Assembly (NCBI GenBank): GCA_950295325.1
Contig: OX485804.1
Span: forward strand, 37,126,429-37,190,428
DNA length: 64,000 nt
DNA from: Polytrichum commune
Taxonomy: Eukaryota; Streptophyta; Polytrichopsida; Polytrichales; Polytrichaceae
Direction of reading: 5' to 3'
In this document: piece by piece, positions 46,059 through 58,341 of the stretch
How the letters are laid out: each line of letters opens with the position of its first letter
Numbering within the stretch: position 1 is the first letter of the stretch
Translations under genes and position numbers: made by a program
The notes under the pieces: model-generated
What the model was told of the DNA's origin: nothing
Database searches by the model: none
The model's input: only the letters and a program-made list of their open reading frames with translations

Positions 46059-47605
46059 CCCTAAACCTCCACCCTTGTTTGCGTCCTAGTCCGGGTGGGG
46101 ATCTAGAGCTCACATGCCATTCCCTTGTTCCTCTAGTGTTGAAGCCCAATTAAGTGTCCGTACTCAATTTGTCATAAAACACTCTACTTTTTATTTTGGA
46201 ACACAAGGTAATCAGTATTTAAGAATACTCCACACCTTGTGTCCATTCCACACACCCAACAATGCCAAGTGCACAATTTGCACTTAGCCCATAACTCCAG
46301 CCTAGTTCCACTAAGTTGATGAACACCCTTCTAACCTAATCTACTCTCCTAATTGTAATTGCCTAGGTAATTCCTTGATCCACTCACTAATTGCACTAGT
46401 CACTAATTGCCAGCCCTACACTAATCACCCACTGTGCCATCAGCTCCGTAACCAGCAACCTTACCAAAGGCCCCTGGAATTCCCAAGTCGGCCACACTCC
46501 CAACCTCTGCTCCTACACTCCTACTGCCGACTGAGTTCCAGTCCAGCCCATCGGAGCCGAGGCTTCGGCTGCTCCTGCAGACAGTCAGCTTGATCTCCCT
46601 TAAACTCTGATTCTGTTGCCGAACAGAGGTAGCTGCTTCAGTCTCCGCCCAAGATCTGACCCAATACCTCGCACCGAATGTGTCGGCTCTACCCAATGTC
46701 GACGAACACACACAGAGTGAATAATTCCTCTGTTTTCCAACAATCCCTCCTTCAGATTTGGTGATCTCGCCTGCTCCTCACCTTCCCACTCTGCTCACAT
46801 GCCGACCAACGCTCAACAACCAACCCCAGAACCTTCGTAGACTTAGCCAGATTGTGACTCAATTTTGATGGATGAATCTAGTGCCGATCACCGTTGGCAC
46901 AGGTCGCCAACCGTTCGGGGACCAGTATAGATAGCAAATTTCCCTCGAACTCCTAACTTTCCAGCGCAGCAGCTCACTTTCGAACCAGTACCCAGGCACG
47001 CCTTACACACAGCCTCCTTCCCGAAGCTTCAATTCCACGTTCAATCACTCGGCAGCGTTGCATTCGCCACCTTCATTCGAATTCGGCCAAGCTTCTTTCC
47101 AGTGGCTGAGACCCACATTGTGTGCATACAGATGCACTTTCCCTTGCCGATGAGGGCCGCCGCTGCTTCTCTCTCCCTCCTTGCTGCAGCCTGATTCATT
47201 CACCCATTTCCTAGGGCTCCGCCCTCGGCAGCTCCCCTGCCCCCTGTTTCGACAAAGAGAGAGAGCCTAACGCCACACAGTCCCCTTCCAACCGCTGCCT
47301 TCGCTCTGCCGGGATTAACTAGGGCATAGTGGCACCTCTCCCTAAATGGCTAGCAACTGAGCTTTAAACGAATACTAACAAGCCTTACTTGGCTAATAAC
47401 CCTAGCCCTATCCTAAGCTCGAACCCCCTAACTCCCTAACTCCTTCGCTAACCTAATACGATACCAACCGGTTCCCAACCCATAAAACACTACCCTTTAA
47501 GCTTCCAACTAAATTCTAACACAAGCTCAAAGTTACACTCTGTTTAAGTTTTAAAATAATTGATGAAAAATCAAAATCAAAATACTAGTCATATTTAAGA
47601 ATTAA
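46059..47605. other. GC-richer stretch without a recognisable gene
   Basis: 46390-47340 is clearly richer in G+C than its surroundings, but neither strand gives a long frame or a recognised motif. It may be the non-coding part (for example an LTR or leader) of the mobile element whose protein fragment follows at 47606. Confidence 0.35.
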
Positions 47606-48721
47606 CAACAAATGTGGGCTCAACTTTGGGCTCACATTTTTGCATATTGGTCGTTGTTGATTGCGAAGGGCATTTTCAAGGAAGTGTTTGTGTCCTTTTT
47701 GTTGGTAGGACACACACACGATGATATTGATGCATCTTTTGGGCGGTGGAGCATGAAGTTGCGAGAGGAGGATTTCCCAACAATCCCATTGTTGATGAAG
47801 TCGTACATGGATTTGGAGAACGTTCCCGTCATCCCCCATATGATCGAGGAGGTTCCCGACTTCAAGGCATTTATAGAACCGTATATTCGAAGTGGGGCTC
47901 ACCGATTGATCGGGCATACGAAGGCACAACAATTCCGGTTCTACATGCACGACGATGGTGTCCCCGCCATGCAATACAAATTGTTGTGCACGACACAAGA
48001 CTGGAGCCCACTGGAGGGTCTCCTTGTATGGCGCGTTGATGGGGAGGGAAGGATGATGTTGCCAGACGGGGAGCCTAAGCCTTGCAAACCAATACCCATG
48101 AAGAATTTGGAGGATATTGTGAAAGGCATATCAGGCTTCATACAATATTGGGAGAGTTTGAGGGTATCGGATGTTGGTGGATCGTGTTGGCTTCGTTACG
48201 GAAATTGGATACAGTATTGGACACGTGTTCGTGGCGCCTTGGCAAACCTTCACCAAGATACACCCCTTAATTTGAGGCATGGATTTTGGCCGCAAACACG
48301 TGTCAATGTACAAGCTTCGGAGGCTAGTCTTTTGAGAAATTGAGAGGTTCGAGAGGAGTTTGATGTGGACGACCATTACGTTGGGCCTGCTAGTAGTCGT
48401 ATCCCATCATCTTTCCGCATTGCAGTGGATTGTCATGAAGGCTATATGCTTATTTTACGTCCTGGAGATGAGACATATGCAAAGCCTGTGTGGGTGGCAA
48501 GAGCTTTGTCCAAACCAAATTTTGTAACTTCCAGCCCTCATTTTCGGCAAATTGAGGTGGAGTACTACCGACCAGTGGCACGGAATGAAGATGTGGTTCA
48601 ACATTACACGGGCTGGGATATAAATCCAAACTTTCGGTGGACGGTGGATTCGGAGCACGGTGTCAAGGAAAATATGCACTATCCGGTAAGCGCCGGGGTT
48701 CTATTTTATGGTAGTGTTTAG
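47606..48721 (+). pseudogene. C-terminal part of a DUF7869-like transposon protein, one in-frame stop
   Basis: A continuous frame of about 370 codons interrupted only by TGA at 48341-48343. It starts abruptly inside the domain (AYWSLLIAKGIFKEVFVSF) and carries the family signature VGHTHDDIDASFGRWS, followed by a long linker. After the stop come a BAH/chromo-like tail (GYMLILRPGDETYAKPVWVA, FRQIEVEYYRP) and HYTGWDINPNFRW. Proteins with the GHTH(D/E)DID motif are linked to mobile elements in many eukaryotes. The N-terminal half is absent, so this is a truncated, inactivated copy. Only one nonsense change in 1.1 kb suggests it is young. Confidence 0.7.
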
Positions 48722-51700
48722 AAAAAAAATATAGTAGTTTTCCTTCTCCTATACTCTTGATGTAAATTTCTCTCAATGTGGTTCCTCTAAGCTTCAGAAT
48801 AGTATAACTCAAAACCAAATCATCTTCTTCAAGTGAAATTTGGTACACTTATTAAGTATCTTATCAAAAACATTCCCACCAAATTTGAGCACAATCAGAG
48901 TTCATATGCAAAAGTTATGCATTATATTCTAACTCTAACTACCTAGCATGAATGCTGTGATAAAACACCCGGTCTCTAAAACCTTAATAACTTCCTACTC
49001 TTATGTCCAATAAATTTCAGATTTTAACATAAGATAGATGTGTAAGTTCAAAAGGTGGTGTCAAATTTTGGTATCCATATCTATAACCCTCTAAAAGATA
49101 CATATTTTCAAACCTTGCTAGTTTAGTTGGCTTTGTTTCTAGACACCCTTCCCTTCAACTCTTAATAACTTTTTCATGCCAATGACTGAAGCTCTCAAAT
49201 TTTTACCACAACTTCCATAACTCATAATAAACAATCCCTCAAATTTTCATATCCATTGAACACTCTGATCATCCATAATTGACAAATCTCTCACTATAAA
49301 GTTCTGCTCAAGTTCATAACCAATAAAACACTACAAGTAGTGCACCTAGTACAATCTAGTCACTCTAAATGCCACACCTCCACACCCTCTTGTGTAGATG
49401 AGTCTCCTAAGCACTTATCCCTCTCAAGATGCTCTAAGCTCCTTCAATCCAACACAAGTAACAATTCCAAAATACTAATGGTCCCTCTAAACACTCTTCT
49501 AATACCCCTTAAATAATCTTCCACCTTGCCCCCCTTCGGCCAATAGGAAACCATCGAGGTAAGGTCCTCTAGAACCCCTCCAAGTGGCTTGCTAATGGAT
49601 GACCTTAGGGGTTAAAGGTTTCTAGAATCCTTATCCTACTAGAAATAGGAAAGATATTGGGTTAAAGGTTTCTAGAACCTTAATCCCACTAGAAATAGGG
49701 CGTTTGGGGCTAAAGGCTAATCCGGCAAGCCAATAGGAATTTAAAGTAAAAACCTTCTAGAACTCCTAGGTGGTTAGCTATTGGCCCGCCGGTAAATCCA
49801 ATCCTACCTACCACATCCATCTACCAATTCATCCGGTCTTCAACTTAAGACTGGTTTTTACCTAACTAAGATCAACTTAAAAATAACGAAAACAAATAAA
49901 ATATCTAAATTCTAATTAATAGACCACCCACATCACGACAACGGTCCATCTTGGATAGATACAGATTCCATATTCATAGCATGGAAACCACGGAAAAATC
50001 AAAGTGGATCAGTGTCCATCCCTCAAAAGTACATAGCTCTTGCTAAAGACAACCTTGCTCGGATCGAACAAGAAGCATGCCACGTTGAATGAAAAGTTGG
50101 TAGGATTGTGTTAGCATGATTATAGTTTAATATGTAATTATAGCAATATATATTACTCATATGTGTGCTCTTCAAAATTGGGTGCAGAGTTTGGGTAGAA
50201 CTTGCGAATGTTATATTGTTTGGGGTTGGATGAATATCCATTTAACACTATATTATGTGAAGTTCATCTTTTTATTAAGTTTGGGACTAAATTGTCGATT
50301 GAAGAAATATGCATTTATTACATGCACTTTATATGTTGCAATGTCTATATTTCCTTGACCATGCTAATAATAGAAATCATTTTATATATATTTTTGGGTG
50401 AAACTAGTTTGGAGTGCTCTACCCAATGTGTTTTTGTTGATGAAGTTGGTGTTGAGTGCTCTACCATATGTGCTTATGTCCACACATCATAGATTTGGGA
50501 TATTGGAACATATAATATATTTGAGATTGTTGACAATATAGTTTCGGAACACGGAATGTTGTTTGATCCATATACACGTCCATATATTAATTTGAGACTA
50601 GAGAAAGTCTCAATATAACGAATATAGTGTTTAAAGTATGATAATGTTATATTAAATTGATGGTTTCCCACAAAGTTTTATGATGATCCCCTCAAGGAGA
50701 TAAGGATTTCAAGGAATATGAAAGAAAATTCTAACCTCAAAGTAGTTAAGGTCATGAAATCTACATCCAAAACCATACTCAAGCATGTGCTTTTGAGCAT
50801 CGCTTTCAATGATAAGTATTGAAGATCTCAACTTGATTTTTCTATATTTGAATATTCAACACAATAACAAAAGTCATCATGAAAAGAAATCAGAGTTGAA
50901 CAATGATTTGCTACTACTTTTAGGTTGTTGACCAAAAACATTTAAATATATATTTTTTGGGTCCGCTTAACCATGTTTGCACCCAAACGTCCTCCCAATT
51001 AAAAGTATTATTGAGTGTAGAGTAGTTGTCCATATTTGAAGGCATAGTACAATTTGTCTTAAATATGTGTCTTTATGATGTTTGCTTTGTGATCCTCATT
51101 GAACCCCATACCAATAAAATCTAGGAGTCCAATTAAAAAGAAAATCCAATTAAGATCCATCTACCTTAGTGGTTACAAAGCAGTGTATCATATCATGCAC
51201 AGAAAAAAAACCTTATGTCTTATTGTAAATGTGTTTTGTAGGATGGTGCTACCAAATTTAGATGCAACCAAGTCAATTTCAAAGGGACTTGCAACCCATT
51301 AGTTAATGTGTGAATTATGATTTTATTGACTATTTTTTGGGATTACCACAATGATAATAAATATCATATGACACTAAATACAATATTTGATGTGCTTATT
51401 GTGTCATGTGCCATATAGAATATCAAAATTTAGTTTCAAGTACGTTGACTTTAATTCTGCAGAATGAGATTTGATATTGAAACATACACTTCCATGCAAG
51501 AATCAAAACTTGAATCAAAACATGAATATTATTTGTTAAGGGATTTGTCTTGGCAGTCTTTCATGTGTTTCTTCAAATAACGAGTAAGAACCAAAAAGTA
51601 GGTAGGGTGTCCAAGTCCTTGCGGAGCGTTGTTTTGGTGGTTTGGGGGTTGTCCTTGGCCAGTGGGTGGGGCTGGTCCTTGGATTGGTGGGTCCGGTGGG

Positions 51701-51994
51701 TTGTCCTTGATTGGATTAGGTTGTTGTTACCTTTTTACGTGGCGGTGTTTCGCATCCGGGGGGTCCCACCTCCCCTTGAAGTGGGCACGTTTTCTTTCTT
51801 GGTTTCAATGGTTTTGGCGTTAGCTTATTGGCCTTCTGTCTCCAAAGAAGAAGAAGAAGGAGAACCAAAAAGTGCAATTTTGAAGTAGGCAAGGAGCTTT
51901 AAATAAATCATTCAACGGACATGCTTAGAAAGTGGTGTACTAGATGTCCCTTTTTAAGCCATGTGAATATGTGACATGTCGGAATATTTAAAGG
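48722..51994. other. No gene recognised
   Basis: Contains a short internal duplication near 49600-49690 ('ggttaaaggtttctagaa' twice) and a GC-richer patch at 51600-51830 without a recognisable protein. Otherwise AT-rich. Confidence 0.4.
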
Positions 51995-52150
51995 TTTTTT
52001 TTTTTAATTTAAAAAAAAATTGAACATAGGGAGCGGTTGACCACCTAGCTAGTTTTTTGTCAAGTAAAGTGACGATTTCACGGCTGGGAATTGAACCGCC
52101 AACTCTCTGTTCGGTTTGGGTACCTCTCCACTGTCATCCGGTAGATTAGG
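51995..52150 (-). mobile_element. SINE-like element with B box and A/T tail
   Basis: On the minus strand a B-box GGTTCAATTCC (52097-52087) follows an A-box-like stretch near 52136-52123. The sequence then runs to an A/T homopolymer tail at about 52018-51995. That order (pol III boxes, body, tail) fits a tRNA-derived SINE. The A box is weak and target duplications were not defined. Confidence 0.4.
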
Positions 52151-53256
52151 GTCATCTTGGACCAATAGTCAAAGGTTTTCAAACCTTACGCGGCACTCGT
52201 TTGTCAATTGAATGAAAGAAAAGTGTATTTCTCCATATTCTAAAGATTGTTGGGATGTCCACTTCTCATAAAAAAAATCATTTATTTCCTATTTTCCCTT
52301 TGTGAGTGCTATTAGTAGGATAAAGTGCTCAAAGTTCGGAGCCAAAACTCCCTAATCTAGTTACCCTACCAAAGTATCCCACGAAAAGAAGTCACTTATT
52401 GTGGTTGTGTTTCCTTTAACACAATAAAAGAAAATAACAAAATAACAGAATGTGGACACAATAAAAGAAAAACAACACAAAAAAAAGAATGTGGACATCA
52501 TACGAAAGCTAAAGATAATTCTTTTCAAGATACAATTTTGCATATGTGACAAAATGTTTTAACTGAACATGTTGTAACATAAACACCATGTCTATTGTGT
52601 TCATCCTTTACAATTCCATATCAGATATATTTACTATAGTTACTTCTAGCAAACTTGACCTCGTCTTATGTGCTATCAATTTGGTGAACAAACCCAGTCA
52701 ATTAACAAATCATATAGAAATTCAATGCCAAAAGAATGAGGTCAAAGTGACATAATGTCAATTCATGATTACGGTTTATAGGGAAAACATATGAACATTT
52801 GAAGTCATCCATATCGGTATTTGCAAAGTGACTAGGATTGTCCGGGTGTTAAGCATTGACTTTTTGGACATCCCAATCAATGAGTTGTAAATAGTCGTAT
52901 GGGTCCCTAGAATTCTATTAGAAGTGCATTGTGGCTGCAAGTTTGTACTAAGAAGTCTCACTAAGGTACGTGGGCCTATTCACCTAGTTATCATAATCGG
53001 ACCCTTGTTTTCCTAGTGGTGTGTGGTTGGGTATATATGCATCTAAGAACGTACACCCAAAAATTTCTCTTAAAAATTCAACATTCAAAATTGAACAATG
53101 TGCTCAAAATCCATTATTGAGGGACCGGGTCTAATGACAAACATAACTAAAGGGACCCAATATGATTTGAAGCACGTCCTCTCATTTACAATGTAATAAC
53201 TTATATAAAATGTTTCTCTTTTTTCTTGGTATGAGGATACTTTAATCTAGGTTAAT
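52151..53256. other. No gene recognised
   Basis: AT-rich; no coding frame of note. It ends in the AGGTTAAT target site at 53249-53256. Confidence 0.35.
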
Positions 53257-53600
53257 CTCGGGGGGGGGGGGGTAGTCATTGGTTGGAGTAGCAATATACG
53301 TGCGAACAAATGATAGGGTATTTTAAAAACATGGGGGCAAAAAATTATAACTGGACTTAAGAGTAATATGGGGTATCAAAAATGGCACTAGACATCTTTA
53401 AAGTACTATAGGGTATGGAATAATAGGTAATTTGGAATTATAAGTAATGCAAGCCATTTTTCTATTAACCCAAAGTAGAAAATTACATAATGATAGCATG
53501 TGAAAAAAAAATAAAAAATTGAAAGTAATATCCCCCTATAAAATAATGGTTGTTTGCACCTATATCCTTAACTTTTTAACACACTGCCCCCCCCCCCGAG
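53257..53600. mobile_element. G-tract-ended MITE, copy G2, 344 bp
   Basis: Starts CTCG with a G13 tract at 53257-53272 and ends with C11 then GAG at 53600. A perfect 8-bp duplication AGGTTAAT lies on both sides (53249-53256 and 53601-53608). The interior is non-coding and A/T-rich with repeated 'taatatggggta', 'actatagggtat' and 'ggaataataggtaa' words, comparable to the subterminal words of copy G1 at 44824. Confidence 0.85.
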
Positions 53601-53608
53601 AGGTTAAT

Positions 53609-54300
53609 ATACTCTTGAGAGATATATTAGTCTACACCTTACACACCTTGGTCACCATATTATTTTATTACTTAATTAATATGATCTCATTTAACTTACC
53701 TTCACATTTATATGTAGTATGTATTCAAGCATATTTGATAAATTAGTAACACATGTGGCACATAAAAAATAAAAATAATATTGGTAAATGTACGAATATG
53801 TTTTTAGAAAATAAAATATCTTGTGTCTTTCATAGACCTTTGTAAAACAAATTAGTATTTATCAAAGACGGAATTTTATTAAGTAATTTTGTGGTGATTT
53901 TTATTATCATGAAAATTTCAATACATTTCGAAGATAATATCACCTAAAGCATCATAATTGAATATATACCACACATTTAATCTCTATAAGATAATTTTGT
54001 GTTATTTGATTATTGAAACTAAGGTTAATTCATTGCTTTTCTTCATGGAAAAATATATGTTATGATTACTCACACAATCTAGATTTGAAGCTCACAATGT
54101 AAAATATTTTAGTCCATTTCACCATGCTTGCACCACACCTTAGAAAAACTTACACAAAATCAATTATGGGTATAGAATCATAACCAAACTAAATTACAAC
54201 TTGACATTCACATAGATCTTATCTACAAGAAATCTAATCAATGTGATGCCTCTAACTACTATGGAAAACTTAGGTTTGTCAGTAACTCATCCACCAACGT
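53609..54300. other. No gene recognised
   Basis: AT-rich, no feature seen. Confidence 0.35.
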
Positions 54301-54401
54301 GGATATTCCCCACATTTAGACTGAGTGTGGGGAATATCTGGGAATACTACGTGAAATACTGTCAATCCCACAACATTGTTATGAATCTAAATAATGTTAT
54401 G
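54301..54401 (+). mobile_element. Half copy of the 9419-type foldback element
   Basis: 'ggaatatct(g/a)ggaatact', 'actg(t/c)caatccca' and 'cattgttatgaatctaaata' match the right half of 9419-9585 in order; the left arm is lost or strongly diverged. Confidence 0.55.
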
Positions 54402-55703
54402 TTTTTGATGAGTGTGGCATTTTTATTATTGAAGATCTCACATGAGAAGCATAAAACACATTTTACTGCAAGTGGAATAAGACAAAACTCATCAACACCA
54501 AAGACAATCTAGTGTACGAAAACATTCCTAGGTCTTTTGCATAAAATGATATCGTTCCTACGATTCGTGATGATGGATCGTGGCTCACGAATTCGTGAGC
54601 TTCATTTTTTGAAAATCCAATTTTCAATTGAAAAAATACAACTTTCATCTAAATTAGAGATTAAGATTGTAAAATCTTTACATGTCAAGTATTATGTAAT
54701 AGACTAAATTTAAGGGTAAATGAGACTCCAAATTCAACATATTCTGCCTTTGTATTTGTATACTCCCTTTTAAAAAAGCATTATCCGTTGAGTTTGAGCA
54801 TGTAGAAATTAACTCTCTTTTGGCGTTGGTCATAATAAAACCATAAATAACCAGAATTCAAAATAATTCACATCAATGTCAAAATAAAGTTTTCAGATGC
54901 CAGTCAATGTGAATTTTGATAATGTCACAGACAAGCAAGATTTAAAATATATTAAAAAATACTGAATTATATCCCCAAAAAATTCCAAAGGAGTACAGTA
55001 GTGGAAAAAAAATCAACAAGAAGGTTATAGCCATAAAAACAATTAAAATTTTAATTTTAATTAGAAAGTATTAAAAGTTAATATTTTATTTTAAAAAAAC
55101 CATCCCCACCCCCACATTGTTTGGAGCACTTTTCATAAATCTCATCCATTTATCCAAGATTCAACGCCTCAAAATTATCCTAAAACAAAAAACCATTTAA
55201 AAAATGGAGACAATTTTTATTATAAAAAATTGCCAGCTCCCACTTAGATTGTAAAGTGGCGCCCACAAAAGGGTTGTGGAGAGGGCTAGGTTCAAGGGCC
55301 AATTCACACGGGGTCCTAAGTCCCAAGTCACTTGAGGTCAAACCATGAAAAACCTCAACCATTGAGAGGATGGAAACTGGGACTCATCGCTTCACACAAG
55401 GTCCCAAATCGTAAATCCCACAGCATGACACATAGGCCTACATGGTAGCAATTCTTGAAGACAAGACTTGGGTTGAGAGTCGGGTCGAGCAAATGGCTAA
55501 GTTACACCCAACTCCCAAACATATTAAACCCCGATCGAGATCCAAATGGGTTTGCATAAAAATAGTCAAGATCCGACTTTTGATGAATACAAACCCACAT
55601 TTCAATGGTGTCTTGGGGCTAGTACATTGGGGCATGCATGCATGCACGAATGGGAGTTGGGAGTTGGGAGTTGGGAGGCCATGTGAGAGTTGGCCGTAGC
55701 TAA
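54402..55703. other. No gene recognised; 3' flank of the GH30 gene
   Basis: AT-rich to about 55100, then mixed. A (GGGAGTT)n microsatellite lies at about 55651-55677 just behind the GH30 stop codon. Confidence 0.4.
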
Positions 55704-57095
55704 TTAAGTCCAAAAGAGAGTGGCAACGCCGGAGGCCGGCAAGGTTTGGGAGACCGATTGGCCGTTCCACACAACCTTGAAGGTGGCCGAAGCGGCGCCT
55801 TGGTTGAGCACCACCAACGCCTTGTGGCCATCGGTGTTGCGGAACGCGACGCCCACGAAGTTGCCGTCACTGGATTGCGTGCTCGCGATCCGGACTGCGC
55901 CGGGCCACACGAACCTCGCAAAGTGCGCGATTGCGTAGAACTCGACGTTGTAGGTGACCTGGCCCGAGGTCTGGTCGATGGAGACCACCCCCCGGCAGTC
56001 GCTGCACCCGCCGGTGTGGGGGTTCCCGCTCGGGTCGAGTGCCAGGCTCCAGAGCAGCACCGTCTTTGCCCAGTTGCGCGTGCCGCCGATGAAGAGGTTT
56101 TGCATGTTCCACTTCATGTTGGCGCCAAAGTCGTTGCTGCTGAACGTCCCGGAGCACTCGGTGAAGTAGATGTCCTTTTGCGGGTAGGCGTCGTGCATTT
56201 GCCCCATGGCGGTGTAGGAGCCGCCATAGCAATGCCACGCGGAGCCGGCGTAGTATGCAGAGCCCTCGTTCATGACCGCCTCTGGGTACCACAGCATGTT
56301 CCAGTTGTGGTCGAACGACAAGAGCTTCACTCCAGTGCCGCTCATTTTCGAAGACAAATGATCCCTTACGAAGTTGAGCTCGTCATACCATTCATACTTC
56401 ATCCCGGGGTATGAGTATGGCTCGTACTGCGGCTCGTTCTGGATGGTCATGGCGTCGAACGTCACCCCGTTGGCTTTGTAGCCATCGTAAACCTTCCGGA
56501 GGTAGTTCGCATAGTTCGGGTAGTAGGCGGTGTTGAGCTTCCCGTACGTTAAATTGTTGCTCGTTTTCATCCACGCGGGCGCCGACCACGGCGTGCCCAT
56601 GTACTTCAAGCTTGCGTCGATGGCTTTGGCTTGCTGTGCGGTGGGGATGATGTAGGAGAGATCGTGGGCGATGGAGAAGCGGGTGAGGTTAGGATCCGCC
56701 GCACCGTCATCATAGGTGTATTGCGAGAGAGCGATGTCAGACGAGCCAAGCGGGATGCGCAGATAGCTGATGCCTGCGTTGCCGTCGTTGAACCCAAAGA
56801 GGCTTTGCATGACGGCAGCGCGGCCGGCAGAAGAGAGCTTTGTCTGAATTAGCCAGGCCGCAGAGTCGGTGAGCGCCGCCCCAAAACCCTCCATGGTTTG
56901 GTAGGTGGTGCTCTCGTCGATCACAATTGTGGAGGCCGTGACGGTTGCGTCATTGGCCCATGTCCTACCTCCATCCCAGGAGATTAAGCGGCTGCGGTCG
57001 GGGTAAGTCACCCACACATCCGCACCATTGACAGAACAAACATCTAGCACTACAACGATAAGGCCTAGAAATAAACACCATTTTGAGTTGGCCAT
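55704..57095 (-). CDS. Secreted GH30-family glycoside hydrolase, intronless
   Basis: A single uninterrupted frame of 463 residues. The start ATGGCC at 57095 was chosen because it gives a signal peptide directly (WCLFLGLIVVVLDVCSVNG) in good ATG context; an in-frame ATG ten codons upstream is possible. GH30 hallmarks occur in order: MEGFGAALTDSAAWLI, YLRIPLGSSD, PWSAPAWMKTS, the acid/base Glu in TIQNEPQYEP, WHCYGG, the nucleophile Glu in IYFTECSG, then GGCSDCRGVV and a C-terminal beta-sandwich region ending VATLFWT. GH30 enzymes are retaining hydrolases acting on beta-1,6-glucan, glucosylceramide, xylan or related beta-linked sugars; the substrate cannot be fixed here. Both catalytic residues and full length are present, so it should be active in the apoplast. 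G+C is strikingly high (about 55-60% by eye) against its AT-rich flanks. With no introns and the closest sequence flavour in bacterial and fungal-type enzymes, it suggests acquired DNA. Confidence 0.93.
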   Translation of the reverse strand: MANSKWCLFLGLIVVVLDVCSVNGADVWVTYPDRSRLISWDGGRTWANDATVTASTIVIDESTTYQTMEGFGAALTDSAAWLIQTKLSSAGRAAVMQSLFGFNDGNAGISYLRIPLGSSDIALSQYTYDDGAADPNLTRFSIAHDLSYIIPTAQQAKAIDASLKYMGTPWSAPAWMKTSNNLTYGKLNTAYYPNYANYLRKVYDGYKANGVTFDAMTIQNEPQYEPYSYPGMKYEWYDELNFVRDHLSSKMSGTGVKLLSFDHNWNMLWYPEAVMNEGSAYYAGSAWHCYGGSYTAMGQMHDAYPQKDIYFTECSGTFSSNDFGANMKWNMQNLFIGGTRNWAKTVLLWSLALDPSGNPHTGGCSDCRGVVSIDQTSGQVTYNVEFYAIAHFARFVWPGAVRIASTQSSDGNFVGVAFRNTDGHKALVVLNQGAASATFKVVWNGQSVSQTLPASGVATLFWT

Positions 57096-58335
57096 CTTCC
57101 TTGACTGCTTCACGTGATCCAGCATCTTGTGAGACTCCAAGGAAGCTGGCGCAAATCACAATATTAATAACTCTTGCCATTTCCGTTGCAACATAACAAT
57201 ATTCTTAAAAGAGGGTCATTGTTCCTCCGCCCCTTCAACAGGGAATCAAAGTGCACCAAGGAAGCATCAAGTTGCACCATACAAATCTGAAATTTTATCT
57301 GGGTTCACAAATTGCTCCTTTCAAGAGATCGAATCTCCTCACCTCAACTAGTAATTATGGACAGCGATCGCGAGCCTATCATGCTTACATTCTACACTTG
57401 GATGGTAGGGTCATGAATGTGGTAACATACAGAATTAGAAAGGGTCAAGGAAGTGTAGTTGGCTTAAGAATTTTATGAAGTGCGTTTTGTAGTACGAACA
57501 TTTGACGAGAACTAAACCTTGACATTGTCTTGGTTGCGAAAATTTCACATTTGGACGTCTAAAAACATCCTTCAGCTCATAAATAGCCTGAGAACAAAAG
57601 AAAATTCTGAATAACAATTGTGGGTTTAGACACATACCCTGTGTCACAGGAGCTTACAGAACTCCGCACCGGGAAGATCCTGGGGAATTCATTCAAACAA
57701 AAAAACCTCAGTTCCTGATGATTTTACCAACAAAATAACATGTGGAATAACATCCTGGGTGGCTAATCTCGCAATTTACCACAAATCCACAAACTCCTCA
57801 ATCCATCATGACATTAAAGTCTGGAAAGCTCAAACATAGATTTCTGGTGACCAGCTGCCCAGGATCACCACCACATCTGCAGCAAACCAAACATCCAATA
57901 GTACTACGCCTATACCACGAAAAAAATCGAACACATTGATCTGACCATCTTTTGAGACTACTCCAAGCCTAGTAGAACAAATCCGCAATCCTCCTCGAGC
58001 AAAATTGCCACACACTGCCATTGTCTTGGTGTTGAAAAAATCCTTATTGTAGATGATGTAATCAAATCCTTGAGAAGACAAACGACTTGTGAACGAAGCC
58101 AAAATCAGCCAATTTCCTTAAACAAATCTGAGTTTGGACAAATACTCTGGGCGAGAGCGATCTTCTTTCTAGACACACCGGTGAGAATCCCGGTAAATTC
58201 ACCAGCACGGATCCGTTGATTGAATCTTAACCTCAGCCGAAATCATCCCCTCAGGCGCCGACGTCGGTATCTAGCCAGCAAGAAACCACCGAAAATCTTG
58301 CACTTGCGGAGCAGAAACATACGATGATGCACTTA
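57096..58335. other. Upstream flank of the GH30 gene
   Basis: An acceptor-like 'atttgcgccag' lies about 60 bp before the GH30 start on the minus strand, so a 5' UTR intron is possible. 58200-58310 is GC-richer (with 'ggcgccgacgtcgg') and could hold the promoter or first untranslated exon. A 90-codon minus frame at 57830-58102 is not recognised. Confidence 0.35.
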
Positions 58336-58341
58336 TACATA

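Noticed and set aside
51550..51888. 112-codon plus frame rich in Val, Leu and Trp
   Set aside because: Produced by a G/T-rich stretch; no homologous motif, and the overlapping frame is equally open.
55298..55440. GGGCCAATTCACAC as a possible third end of Harbinger-like family B
   Set aside because: No inverted partner or TWA target duplication was found nearby.
55867..56292. 141-codon second minus-strand frame inside GH30
   Set aside because: Arg/His-rich out-of-frame reading typical of GC-rich genes.
55746..56414. 222-codon plus-strand frame across the GH30 gene
   Set aside because: Antisense shadow of a GC-rich coding region; it has no signal, motif or regulatory context, whereas the minus frame is a full GH30 enzyme.
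57830..58102. 90-codon minus frame upstream of GH30
   Set aside because: No recognisable family, no ATG at its start, and it lies where a 5' UTR or promoter is expected.
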